64,000 nucleotides of DNA from Pyxidicoccus parkwaysis (GCF_017301735.1 NZ_CP071090.1:8298001-8362000), one strand, 5' to 3'. Shown: positions 35,142-43,362, counted from the stretch's first letter. The notes: generated by a model from the letters alone, not told the origin. Made by a program: numbers and translations.

Positions 35142-35894
35142 ATGCGCGCTGAACGTTTCGTGGGTTGGGTGATGCTGCTGTTCCCGCTGGCTGTGAATGT
35201 GCCCTTCGGGCTGCTCGCCACTCGCTTTGGTTATCCAGACGTGCTGCGCCAGCCCGCGGCCCAGGTCCTCACGCGGTTCGCCGAAGCCGGCCCGTCGCTC
35301 GTGTGGACCTGGTACGCGTACGCTCTGCTCGTGGTGCCGTACCTCGCCGCCGTGGTGCTGCTGCCGCGCATCCTGAACGACGCCGCAAGCACGGTGCTTC
35401 GCGTGGCAACAGTGCTCGGCGTCCTGTCCTGCGCGGTGCAGCTCTTCGGCCTGCTGCGCTGGACCTTCGTCGTGCCGGCGCTCGCGTCTTCCTACGTGGC
35501 CCCCGGCACGGACGAAGCCACGCGGCGAGCGCTGGAAGTGGCCTTCACGGTGCAACACCAGCTCTTCGGCGTGATGCTGGGCGAGCACGTGGGCCAGCTC
35601 TTCCTCGCAGGCTGGACGGCCAGCACCTGCCTCGCATGGGTGCGCGCGGGGCGCGGCCGGCTCGTGGCGGGCTTGGGCGCCCTCGCCGCGCTCCTGTTCC
35701 TCGTGGGCCTCGTGGACGGACTTGCAACAGTGCTGCCACTGTCACCGAGGCTACTGGCCCAGGTGCCCGTGGCCGCATTCGGGCTCTGGTGCCTGTGGTC
35801 ACTCTCCACTGGCATCCAGCTCCTGCGTCACGGGGCGCGGGCCCCCGTCGTACGGACGCATGCTCCACTCCGCCCACCGGCAAATGTCGCGTAG
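35142..35894 (+). CDS. DUF4386-like multi-pass membrane protein
   Basis: 250 residues. ATG 35142 is preceded by AAGGAG. Six to seven hydrophobic segments (for example FVGWVMLLFPLAVNVPFGLLA, LLVVPYLAAVVLLP, LVAGLGALAALLFLVGLVDGLA) fit DUF4386, an inner-membrane family of unknown function. The final 13 codons (HAPLRPPANVA and stop) lie inside the left copy of the 75-bp repeat that bounds the effector cassette, so the C-terminus may have been rebuilt by the insertion. Confidence 0.75.
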   Translation: MRAERFVGWVMLLFPLAVNVPFGLLATRFGYPDVLRQPAAQVLTRFAEAGPSLVWTWYAYALLVVPYLAAVVLLPRILNDAASTVLRVATVLGVLSCAVQLFGLLRWTFVVPALASSYVAPGTDEATRRALEVAFTVQHQLFGVMLGEHVGQLFLAGWTASTCLAWVRAGRGRLVAGLGALAALLFLVGLVDGLATVLPLSPRLLAQVPVAAFGLWCLWSLSTGIQLLRHGARAPVVRTHAPLRPPANVA

Positions 35895-35932
35895 CAAGCT
35901 ACACCGCCACTCGGCTCGCGAAGGGCAACGCG
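35858..35932 (+). repeat. Left 75-bp direct repeat bounding the effector cassette
   Basis: Starts with the 22 bases shared exactly with the right copy (GCATGCTCCACTCCGCCCAC and on) and ends in AACGCG; the two copies are about 80% identical with balanced small indels. It contains the dyad GTAGC-AA-GCTAC and overlaps the stop codon of the DUF4386 gene. Confidence 0.85.
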
Positions 35933-36034
35933 CGGCCAGGGCATGCACCATTGGACGCTCGACCCCTACACAGACGCCGCACATGGCCTTACTGGCTAAG
36001 CGGCTCCCCTTAGTCTCGCGTCCATACATTTACG

Positions 36035-36065
36035 ATAGACATTGAATTCACCATGAATAGACATT
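36035..36065 (+). promoter_or_regulatory. Direct 9-bp repeat in the AT-rich promoter region of the effector operon
   Basis: ATAGACATT occurs at 36035-36043 and 36057-36065, 22 bases apart (two helical turns, same face), 32 bases upstream of the first start codon. The 35990-36095 stretch is clearly richer in A/T than the neighbourhood. A dimeric activator or repressor site is plausible. Confidence 0.45.
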
Positions 36066-36097
36066 CCCCGCCCTAAATCAATGTAAGGTTTGGAGCA

Positions 36098-37486
36098 ATG
36101 GACACCCTGGCCCAACCATTCTTTGAATTGGAGCGGCGTCCCGAGGATGTCCTATGGGACGTCGTTGAGCGGCATTTGGAAGAGGCGGCCTTTTTCTGGG
36201 GACAATGGGCACGGCATCTCTTTACGTCAGACTTCACGCTGACTGCACTGGAGGAGCGTCTCGAATCGCGATTGCTGGCGCATCTCCAGGGACTGGTCGT
36301 AGGAGGCGCACCGGTTGCCGAGCGGTTGCTATTGCCGTTGCTCGACCTGGAAGAAGACGCGGTGGAGGAGGAGCCCTTGCGCGTCAGCGCAGGGGCACGA
36401 GCGCTTCTGGATGGATGGAGTGAGCCCGCTGCCAGTGCTGTGTTCGAGTCCTTCGCGCGTGCTGGTCCTCGTCTGAGAAGTGCTCTCCAGCGAGCCCTGG
36501 AGCTCAGCGAGCGGCCGGATGTCGCCAGACGACTGGGGCCACTCCTCGTGGACGGTGGGCCGGAGGTCCAGTCCGCCGTGCTGGAAGTCCTCGCCTTTCG
36601 CGAAGAAGAGCCCCAAGCCAGCCTGGATGCCTTCCTCCTCGGAGATGAACCCCGTGTCGCGCTGGCAGCCTTGCACCTCCTCGAGGCCCTTCCTCAACTC
36701 CCCTTCAAGGCCGAGGTGTTGCGAAAGCTGCTCACGCACCCAACGCTTCGCGAGTCGGCCATTGCGGTGGGACTCCTGCGCGGACATCGCGAGGCATGGA
36801 CTCAATGCTCGCAGCTCGTCGCCGCGCGTGAGCCGTGCGAGCGCTCACTATACGTCTGGACCTCGCTCCTGGGAGGACGCGAGGACCTTCGAAAGTTGCT
36901 CGAGTGCCTCGGTACACCTCGACTGAGGGGGGACGTGCTCTGGGCGCTGGGTTTCAGCGGGCGCGTGGAGGCGGTTGACGCGTGTGCTGAGTTGCTCGGG
37001 GACAAGCGCCAGGGGCGCATTGCCGCGGAGGCACTCTGCGCCATCACCGGTCTGGAGCTGGAGGAGCAGTTCACCCGGGAGCCATCCGATGATGGACCAG
37101 AGGAACCCGTCCCGCTGGAGGAGGATGAGCTCGACGCCGACCTCTCGCTATCTCCAGAGGCGAGCCTTCCCGAGCCCGACCCCGAAGCTGTGCGCGAGTG
37201 GTGGCGGACGCAACGGAGTCGCTTCGACGTGCGGACTCGCTATCTTGGGGGCAAGCCCTTGAGTGGTGAGGTCCTCCTGGGGGCTCTTGAGACAGCCCCC
37301 ATGCGGCGCCGACACGTGCTCGCCAGGCAACTGGCGCTCGGGAGTCGAGGGGCATTCCGGCTCAACACCCTCGCGAGCACGCGGCGACAACGACGACAGC
37401 TCACGCGCCTCAAGGAGCTTGTCGCTGCATCAGGGCGCGCGACTGACTCCTGGAAGCCCGAGCCATGGAGGCATCATGATGATTGA
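36098..37486 (+). CDS. TIGR02270-type HEAT-repeat protein of the effector operon
   Basis: 462 residues, ATG with a GGAG site. Residues 1-100 are helical and acidic (ERRPEDVLWDVVERHLEEAAFFWGQW is the typical TIGR02270 start). Residues 100-320 are HEAT-like repeats (LGPLLVDGGPEVQSAVLEVLAF, LLGDEPRVALAALHLLEAL, ALGFSGRVEAVDACAELLGDK). Then comes an acidic linker and a basic C-terminal helix region. The family is found beside type VI-type effector genes with DUF2169 and PAAR-like proteins; a loading or accessory role is inferred. Its stop overlaps the start of the DUF2169 gene. Confidence 0.85.
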   Translation: MDTLAQPFFELERRPEDVLWDVVERHLEEAAFFWGQWARHLFTSDFTLTALEERLESRLLAHLQGLVVGGAPVAERLLLPLLDLEEDAVEEEPLRVSAGARALLDGWSEPAASAVFESFARAGPRLRSALQRALELSERPDVARRLGPLLVDGGPEVQSAVLEVLAFREEEPQASLDAFLLGDEPRVALAALHLLEALPQLPFKAEVLRKLLTHPTLRESAIAVGLLRGHREAWTQCSQLVAAREPCERSLYVWTSLLGGREDLRKLLECLGTPRLRGDVLWALGFSGRVEAVDACAELLGDKRQGRIAAEALCAITGLELEEQFTREPSDDGPEEPVPLEEDELDADLSLSPEASLPEPDPEAVREWWRTQRSRFDVRTRYLGGKPLSGEVLLGALETAPMRRRHVLARQLALGSRGAFRLNTLASTRRQRRQLTRLKELVAASGRATDSWKPEPWRHHDD

Positions 37487-38549
37487 TAACCTGCTGGCAC
37501 CGTTCCAGGCGGGTCTGGCGCTCTCCACGGACAAGCACGGACACGAGCACGTTGTCGTCGTCGCCAAGGGGACCTTCGACGTCGGGCCCGATGGGACCTG
37601 TGTGCTCGCCGGGGAGCAGTGGCCTCTCGTCAGGGCCGACCTTTTTCACGGGGAGCCGGGCCTCAGCAGTGAGCGCTGGGAGTCGGACTTCGCACTGCGC
37701 AAACCTCGTACGGATGTCCTCGTGCTCGGCCACGCTCGGGCCCCCGGCAATGAGCCCACGACGTCGCTGTTGGTAGGGCTACAGCTCGGCGCCGTGCGCA
37801 AGGTGCTCCAGGTCTTCGGAGACAGGGTCTGGGAGAGAGGGTTGATGGGAGGACTGCGCCCGTCGAGCCCCCAACCCTTTCTCAAGATGCCACTGCTCTA
37901 CGAAAGGTCCTTCGGGGGTGCTGACCACAGCCACCCGGAGGCACGGCGGCATGTGTACGAGGAAGCCAACCTCGTGGGAGTGGGCCTCCATGCACGCACC
38001 CACGAAGGCATTCGTGACACGCCTCTGCCCAACCTGGAGAACCCGGAGCACCTCGTCTCCCGCCCCACGGACCGGCCTCGTCCGATGGGATTGGGCTTCA
38101 TCGGACGCAACTGGATACCCAGGCGCACCTACGCCGGCACCTATGACCAGGACTGGCGCGACTCGCGCTTCCCCTTCCTCCCGCTCGACTTCGACGACCG
38201 CTACTTCCAGGGCGCCCCGGAGGACCAGACCTGCCAACACCTCGAAGGAGGTGAGCAGGTGCTCCTCACGGGAGCAACACTCGAGGGCCGCTGGCAGTTC
38301 ACACTTCCCGCTCGCTCCGTTCCCGTCACGCTCCACTACCGCGATGGCCCGCGCTCCTTGCCGGGGATTCTCGACACCGTCGTACTCCTCCCCGACGAGA
38401 AGCGCTGTGTTCTCGTCTGGAGGGCCACCGCCCGATTGGAAGCCAAGCCCACCCATCTGCGAGAGATTCAAGTAGGTACGACCCCTGGGCGTGAGCGCGC
38501 GGCGCGAACTGGCAAGCGCTACATCCGCTGGGGACGGGGGGCCGCATGA
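37476..38549 (+). CDS. DUF2169 domain protein (predicted effector adaptor)
   Basis: 357 residues. Two adjacent ATGs, 37476 and 37479, follow GGAGG at 37467-37471; spacing slightly favours the second. The sequence shows the DUF2169 pattern: NLLAPFQAGLALSTDKHG start, KGTFDVGPDGTCVLAGEQ, FALRKPRTDVLVLGHARAPG, YERSFGG and GFIGRNWIPRRTYAGTYD, then WRDSRFPFLPLDFDDRYFQGAPEDQ. Proteins of this family sit beside PAAR-like effectors and are thought to help load them on the type VI spike. Overlaps both neighbours by 4-11 bases, so translational coupling is likely. Confidence 0.88.
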   Translation: MMIDNLLAPFQAGLALSTDKHGHEHVVVVAKGTFDVGPDGTCVLAGEQWPLVRADLFHGEPGLSSERWESDFALRKPRTDVLVLGHARAPGNEPTTSLLVGLQLGAVRKVLQVFGDRVWERGLMGGLRPSSPQPFLKMPLLYERSFGGADHSHPEARRHVYEEANLVGVGLHARTHEGIRDTPLPNLENPEHLVSRPTDRPRPMGLGFIGRNWIPRRTYAGTYDQDWRDSRFPFLPLDFDDRYFQGAPEDQTCQHLEGGEQVLLTGATLEGRWQFTLPARSVPVTLHYRDGPRSLPGILDTVVLLPDEKRCVLVWRATARLEAKPTHLREIQVGTTPGRERAARTGKRYIRWGRGAA

Positions 38550-39616
38550 GCGCGCTGGGGCGAGGGGCTCCAGGAGCGAAGCTGCTGGTCCAGGGAGTGG
38601 GCATGGTGAGCTCCGTCGGCATGGACGCGGCCTCGGCTAGCGCCGCCGTGCGGGCGCGCCTCCCCCGCTTCCAGGAGCTCCCATTCCACGACACGGTTCA
38701 TCGCCCCATCATCGGCGCCCATGTTCCCGAGGCAGCACGCTCGAGACAGGGCTTCCGTCGATGCGTGCCCCTGCTGGTTCGAGCGCTCGAGGAATGCAGG
38801 GCCCGCCACGAACGCTGGACGGGAACCGCGCGCAAGTCCGTGCCTTTGCTCCTCGCGCTCGCCGGGCCCGAGCGACAAGACCTTCCCGAGGACCTGGGCG
38901 CGCGGGTCCTGAAGGAGGTCCAGTCGCAGCTCTCGGTGCCGCTGGGGCCTGGCTCGCGAGCCTTTCGATTGGGAACACCCGGCGTCTTCCACGCCCTGGA
39001 AACAGCGGGAAGGATGCTGGCGCGTCATGAGTGTGACGGCTGCCTTGTTGCCGCGTCGGACTCCCTGGTGACCCACAAGGCGCTTCATTGGCTCGAAGCC
39101 CAGGACCGCCTGAAAACGGAATCGAACTCGGATGGCGTGATTCCCTCCGAAGCCGCCGCGGCGCTTTGGGTGACGCGAGCGGGACCACAGGCGCTCTCGC
39201 TGCTGGACATCCTGGGCCTGGGGCAAGCCGAGGAGCCGTCGTTCGGGAAGCAGGATGCCGCGAATCTGGCGGAAGGGCTTGCCCTCGCGTTGCGCCGGGC
39301 CCTGGATGACGCGCGACTCCCATCAGCCGACGTGGATTTTCGCGTGGGAGATGTCGCTGGCGAGAGGACTGCTTTCATGGAGGCGTCCACCGCCTTCGCC
39401 CGGCTGCTTCGCGAGCCGAGACCTTCCTTTCCGCTCTGGCTTCCCACGGAAGTCCTGGGCGATGTCGGGGCGGCACTTCCCGCGTGCATGTTGGTCCTCA
39501 CGGCCGTCGGCATGGCTCAGGGAGATGCGCCGGGCCGCACGGCCCTCCTGTTCGCGTCGTCACGAGGTTCCGAGCGCGCCGCGTGTGTCGTGGCCGCCCC
39601 CAGAAGGAGCGGATGA
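38546..39616 (+). CDS. Thiolase-fold (beta-ketoacyl synthase-like) protein lacking catalytic residues
   Basis: 356 residues, start overlapping the previous stop as ATGA. The fold resembles ketoacyl synthases: VQGVGMVSSVGMD at the N-terminus, then LARHECDGCLVAASDSL (compare the nucleophile-helix region), IPSEAAAALWV, and TEVLGDVGAALPACMLVL. The position of the nucleophile Cys reads GTPGVFHAL (no Cys around residues 143-150), and the GHxxGA histidine is Asp306 (GDVGAA). It cannot be an active synthase as read. Such thiolase-like proteins recur in DUF2169/PAAR-like effector loci, where a structural or carrier role is likely but unproven. Confidence 0.78.
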   Translation: MSALGRGAPGAKLLVQGVGMVSSVGMDAASASAAVRARLPRFQELPFHDTVHRPIIGAHVPEAARSRQGFRRCVPLLVRALEECRARHERWTGTARKSVPLLLALAGPERQDLPEDLGARVLKEVQSQLSVPLGPGSRAFRLGTPGVFHALETAGRMLARHECDGCLVAASDSLVTHKALHWLEAQDRLKTESNSDGVIPSEAAAALWVTRAGPQALSLLDILGLGQAEEPSFGKQDAANLAEGLALALRRALDDARLPSADVDFRVGDVAGERTAFMEASTAFARLLREPRPSFPLWLPTEVLGDVGAALPACMLVLTAVGMAQGDAPGRTALLFASSRGSERAACVVAAPRRSG

Positions 39617-40602
39617 TGGGAAACAATACCTATGCGAATGGACGCTCCATCTCCTGCAAGTCCGGGACAGGACAGGTGACGGCTGCGTTTCCGGATGTCT
39701 GTCTTTCTCCGCCCGGTCCGCCCGCGGGACCTGTCCCCTTGCCCTACCCTCTCTTCTCCTCTTCGTCGGACATGACGGACGGGAGCAAGACGGTGCTCAT
39801 TGGCGGCAAGGAAGCGATGCTGCGCGACAAGTCCTACTTCAAGAAATGCACGGGGGACGAGGCGGCAACTAAGTCGTTCGGACAGGGCGTCGTCACCCAC
39901 CAACTCTCCGGCAAGGTGTATTTCGCGTCGTGGTCGATGGACGTGCGGTTCGAGGGCGAGAACGTCGTCCGGCACCTGGACATGACGACCTCGAACCATG
40001 CCAGCACGCCTGGAAACGAATCCACTCCCACGCCACAACTGGAGTCGATGGCGCCGCCAGACCCGGCGAAGTGCGCCGAGGTCCTGGCCCGCTATCCGGT
40101 GGAGCCCTATGGAACCCAGAAGAAGATGATGAAGGGGCCTCATGAGGGCTCTCAGTCCCACCATGTCGTTCAGAACGCCCACTTCCAGGAGGGCCGTGGT
40201 TCGGGCACCCCTACGACGGTTGCCGGAGGATGCCCGAACTACACGGAGGATGCCGCGCCCTGCATTCCGCTCGACGACGGGAGCGACATCACCACCGAAC
40301 ACGGTTGGGTTTCCCGGTTGCAGAAGGACCGCGCCCGTTTCTATCGGCGGCGCTATAAGTCCACGGGAAAGAATGTCACCTACGCGGAAGCCCGCAAGGA
40401 CTGCCAGGACCAGCTCTGCTCACCACCTCCCGGGCCCGGCCTGACGAAGGAAGAAGCTGAGTGCATTCTCCTCGAGGTCGACAGGAGATTCATTGAGATC
40501 TGCGGAGGGACTGGCAACCTGGAACTGCGTCCACCCGGCCTGCGAAAAAAGTGGAAGCCCTCAACGCCATCCACTGGGACGGACGGGAATGGGATTCTCT
40601 AG
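39616..40602 (+). CDS. PAAR-like (DUF4150) protein with C-terminal SHH-type HNH nuclease toxin
   Basis: 328 residues; TGATG overlap with the gene before, and AAGGAG upstream. Residues 1-130 are DUF4150, a PAAR-like spike-tip domain (NTYANGRSISCKSGTGQVTAAFPDVCLSPP, IGGKEAMLRDKSYFKKCTGDEA, GKVYFASWSMDVRFEGENVVRHLDMTTSNHAS). Residues 131-175 are a Ser/Thr/Pro linker. Residues 176-328 form a nuclease-like domain: GSQSHHVVQNAHFQ (SHH at 181-183), CPNYTEDAAPCIPL, and TEHGWVS (H229), as in the SHH/GHH group of HNH/Endonuclease VII toxins of polymorphic toxin systems. I predict a DNase delivered by a type VI spike or a similar injection system. The last ~30 residues are basic and disordered. Confidence 0.82.
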   Translation: MGNNTYANGRSISCKSGTGQVTAAFPDVCLSPPGPPAGPVPLPYPLFSSSSDMTDGSKTVLIGGKEAMLRDKSYFKKCTGDEAATKSFGQGVVTHQLSGKVYFASWSMDVRFEGENVVRHLDMTTSNHASTPGNESTPTPQLESMAPPDPAKCAEVLARYPVEPYGTQKKMMKGPHEGSQSHHVVQNAHFQEGRGSGTPTTVAGGCPNYTEDAAPCIPLDDGSDITTEHGWVSRLQKDRARFYRRRYKSTGKNVTYAEARKDCQDQLCSPPPGPGLTKEEAECILLEVDRRFIEICGGTGNLELRPPGLRKKWKPSTPSTGTDGNGIL

Positions 40603-40638
40603 TCACACCGGCCTTGAATGGGATTCTGGAGAGGTGAA

Positions 40639-41505
40639 ATGAGCACTGCGCCGGACCACCACACGAGCTTCATCAGCATCGTTGGGACGAACCCCCGAGA
40701 TCTGCAACTGCTGGCGAACCTGTCGCCACCCGTGGATGACCCCGAGTCCATCGTCACGGTCATCGTGTCGCTGGTTCACGAAGCGAACACCACCTGGACG
40801 AAGCTCCTGGAGGTCGATGCCTGGGTGACTGACCTGGCCCGGTCTTCCTCGGGGCGGCTCTATGCGGTGGACATGGATGGGCAGCTTCACTTCACGGATT
40901 CGAAAGGAGCCTGGACGAACCGGGACGTCGGCTGTCCGGATGGCCTGGTATCTCTCTGGGTGGCGTCGGATGACCAGGTGTTTGCCGCCGGGGACCACGG
41001 GGAGCGCGTGCGGGTGTCCGGGAAGCAGGTGGACATCGTCCGGGACGAACAGGAGCGGCGGCTGAATGCCGTGCATGGCTGTTCCACGGATGATGTCTAC
41101 ATGGTCGGGGAGAAGGGCGCTGTTTTCCGATACCAGGGACAGACGTGGTCGGAGCTGGAGTCTCCGACAAACTACTCCCTGCTATCGGTGCTTTGTCGCT
41201 CGCCCAGGGAGGTCTACCTGGCGGGGGCGCGTGGCATGTTGTTCCGGGGGGATGGTGATACCTGGGAGCAACTGAAGGCACCCGAGGTGACCATCACCAG
41301 CCTCGCCTGGTATCGCGACGCCTTGTATGCGGCCGCAGGCAAGGACGGCATCTTCCGTCTGGGCCCACAAGGCCTCGAGAAGCTCAAGGACCTCACCCTC
41401 TACAGGCTGAGAGTGATTGGGGACCATCTCTTCGGCCTCGGGGGACGGCTTGTCGCCCGGTTCGATGGCAAGGGCTGGTGGGGCGGACCTGTAAACAGCC
41501 TCTGA
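40639..41505 (+). CDS. Beta-propeller protein, probable immunity protein for the SHH nuclease
   Basis: 288 residues, ATG 40639 with GGAGAGG upstream, no signal peptide (so cytoplasmic, as expected for immunity to a nuclease). Repeated blades with the pattern WxxxxSxxxVYxxGxxGxxxRxxG: TDLARSSSGRLYAVDMDGQLHF, VASDDQVFAAGDHGERVRVSG, CSTDDVYMVGEKGAVFRYQG, CRSPREVYLAGARGMLFRGDG, and YRDALYAAAGKDGIFRLG. It is the last gene of the operon and lies 26 bases before the right repeat. Immunity is inferred from position; the sequence itself shows only a propeller. Confidence 0.75.
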   Translation: MSTAPDHHTSFISIVGTNPRDLQLLANLSPPVDDPESIVTVIVSLVHEANTTWTKLLEVDAWVTDLARSSSGRLYAVDMDGQLHFTDSKGAWTNRDVGCPDGLVSLWVASDDQVFAAGDHGERVRVSGKQVDIVRDEQERRLNAVHGCSTDDVYMVGEKGAVFRYQGQTWSELESPTNYSLLSVLCRSPREVYLAGARGMLFRGDGDTWEQLKAPEVTITSLAWYRDALYAAAGKDGIFRLGPQGLEKLKDLTLYRLRVIGDHLFGLGGRLVARFDGKGWWGGPVNSL

Positions 41506-41531
41506 GCGCCACTGGAGCGACGCCAAGCACC

Positions 41532-41606
41532 GCATGCTCCACTCCGCCCACCGAAGCATGTCGCGCAGCATGCTACACCTGCCACTGGCTTGCGACAGTT
41601 AACGCG
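41532..41606 (+). repeat. Right 75-bp direct repeat bounding the effector cassette
   Basis: Same length as the left copy, with the first 22 bases identical. It contains GCATGCT (41532-41538) and AGCATGC (41567-41573) as an inverted pair 28 bases apart, a layout like a recombinase core site. No integrase gene lies between or near the two copies. Confidence 0.85.
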
Positions 41607-41898
41607 TGTCCAAGCCCACCTGTACACCTTGTCGGTGGGTCATTCCCACTCCTAGACTCGCCATTCCCTCTCAACAAGGACATCAGGATGAACATGAGCA
41701 AGCTGCGTGGACTGGTGATGTTCGGAGCGCTGAGCCTCGGTGCGCTCGCAGGCTGCGGCGGAGTCGAGGACGCCCCTGCGTCGGAGCTGGCGTCGGTGGA
41801 GCAGGACCTGAAGTACTGCCAGCAAAACAGCGACTGTCCGTCCGGCCAGGGCTGCATCAGCTCGGCGTGCCGTACCTTGCCGCCCGGTGCGTTCGCCT

Positions 41899-41908
41899 GT
41901 GGGAAGTC
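41899..41908. repeat. Left target-site duplication of the IS element
   Basis: GTGGGAAGTC, repeated at 43353-43362. Ten bases is within the range used by IS4-family elements. The exact edge could shift by a base because of shared nucleotides. Confidence 0.88.
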
Positions 41909-43352
41909 CATCCGCGTCCGTTTAACGTGAAGGAGGAAAGCAGAGCAGAATCAAGGACCTGAGTGCAGCCGAGCAGGCAGGTCCGTCGAAACGGGGTGAC
42001 CAGGAACATTCTTCCGGCATGAAGACGAGCACTCCGAGGGCGAAGGTGGCAGAAGGACTGCGCGCGCTGGTGTCGGCCGAGGACATTTTGGAGGCCGCGC
42101 GCCGGCTGGGAGCGCTGCAGCGCCAGCGCAAGGTGGACCTGGTGGCGCTGGTGGAGTCCACCGTGGCCGCGGTGACGCCCATGCCCGGCACGCAGACGAC
42201 GGCGTTCGCCAATTACATCGCGCTCACCGGGCAGAAGCTGTCGCCCAGCGCCTTCTTCGAGCGCTTCAACCACGCCTTCGGGCAGTTGATGCGCGAGGTG
42301 GCGAGCCGGGCCGTGCAGGCCGTACGAGAGGCCGTCGGCGAGGACACGCCCTTCAACGAGTTGGGGGCGCTGCTGGACGCGTTCACGGACGTGCAGGTGG
42401 CCGACTCCACGTGCCAGCTGCTGCAGCGGCTGGCAGCCGACTGGGCCCCGTCCACCAGCGAGGCCAGGCCCGCCGCCTTCAAGTGGCACGCGCTGGTGTC
42501 GCTGAAGGACGAGTTGCCGGTGGCCGACGGCGTGACGCCGCAGCGCACCCAGGACACGCGCGCCCTGCCCGACGAGGCGCTGAGTCCCGGCACGCTCACC
42601 TTCATGGACCTGGGGTACACGGACACCGGGCGATTCCTCGACGCGATTGAGGCCGGGGCCCATTTCCTGGTGCGGCTCAAGGCCCAGCACGACCCGAAGC
42701 TGCTGCGGGTGCACGTGGGCAAGGGCGAGCGGGTGCGGGCGCGTGGAATGCGCCTGACAGACGCGCTCTTGCAGGGCGTCCTCAAGGCCGAGGACGGTGT
42801 CATTGACGTGGACGTGCAGTTGGAGAAGCACGGGCGCACGGCGCAGGCGCGTGTGGTGGCCGTGGAAGGCCCAGAGGGCGAGCGGCGCTGGTACCTGACG
42901 ACGGTAGGTCGCGACGTGCTGAAGGCGCGCGAGGTGGCCGAAGCCTACCGTCTGCGCTGGAGAGTGGAGCTGCTTTTCAAGGCCCTCAAGTCCGGCGTGG
43001 GACTGACAGCGCTGCGCGCCACGCGGCCAGGCGCGGTGCTCTCGCTGGTGTATGCCAAGGTCATTGCCCTGGCCCTCTCGCGCCTGCTGGAGCTGTCGAT
43101 GCAGCAGAAGGCAGGCGAGCCGGGCCAGGAGCAGGCGACAGGACGGCTCGCGCTCGTGCTGGCATTGACCCGCTGCGCCCCGCTGCTGCTGTCGCATGCG
43201 ATGATGAGCCGGGGCGTGACGTTGGAGCAGTTGGAGGAGCGCATCCTGCTCATTGCCGAGGTGACGGCCCGCTCACGCCAACAGCGCCGAGAGCGGGAAC
43301 GACGCAAGCGTGAGGCTTCTCTCGGGAGTGGCGGCTAAACCGGAAGCGGATG
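41909..43352 (+). mobile_element. Complete IS4-family insertion sequence (1,444 bp)
   Basis: Ends are imperfect inverted repeats: CATCCGCGTCCGTTTA on the left and, read inward from the right end, CATCCGCTTCCGGTTTA (one mismatch, one base inserted). Flanked by a 10-bp target duplication. Carries one intact transposase gene and no passenger genes. No second copy in the window. Confidence 0.9.
42019..43338 (+). CDS. IS4-family DDE transposase
   Basis: 439 residues, full length and without stops or frameshifts. First catalytic Asp in VADST (D129), second in FMDLGYTD (D197), Glu in YRLRWRVELLFKALK (E317). This last segment fits the IS4 signature Y-(2)-R-(3)-E-(6)-K exactly (Y310, R313, E317, K324). 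The C-terminus is basic (RQQRRERERRKRE). The intact gene and clean ends suggest a fairly recent and possibly still active element. Confidence 0.95.
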   Translation: MKTSTPRAKVAEGLRALVSAEDILEAARRLGALQRQRKVDLVALVESTVAAVTPMPGTQTTAFANYIALTGQKLSPSAFFERFNHAFGQLMREVASRAVQAVREAVGEDTPFNELGALLDAFTDVQVADSTCQLLQRLAADWAPSTSEARPAAFKWHALVSLKDELPVADGVTPQRTQDTRALPDEALSPGTLTFMDLGYTDTGRFLDAIEAGAHFLVRLKAQHDPKLLRVHVGKGERVRARGMRLTDALLQGVLKAEDGVIDVDVQLEKHGRTAQARVVAVEGPEGERRWYLTTVGRDVLKAREVAEAYRLRWRVELLFKALKSGVGLTALRATRPGAVLSLVYAKVIALALSRLLELSMQQKAGEPGQEQATGRLALVLALTRCAPLLLSHAMMSRGVTLEQLEERILLIAEVTARSRQQRRERERRKREASLGSGG

Positions 43353-43362
43353 GTGGGAAGTC
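43353..43362. repeat. Right target-site duplication of the IS element
   Basis: GTGGGAAGTC, identical to 41899-41908; the lipoprotein frame resumes straight after it. Confidence 0.88.

Noticed and set aside
35858..41606. tRNA gene as the integration target of the cassette
   Set aside because: Neither 75-bp copy contains a cloverleaf or a TTCGA-type T-arm; the target looks like a protein-gene end instead.
41615..41645. Stem CCCACC...GGTGGG as a terminator for the effector operon
   Set aside because: Six-base stem with a 13-base loop and no T-run, weaker than chance structures in this GC-rich DNA.
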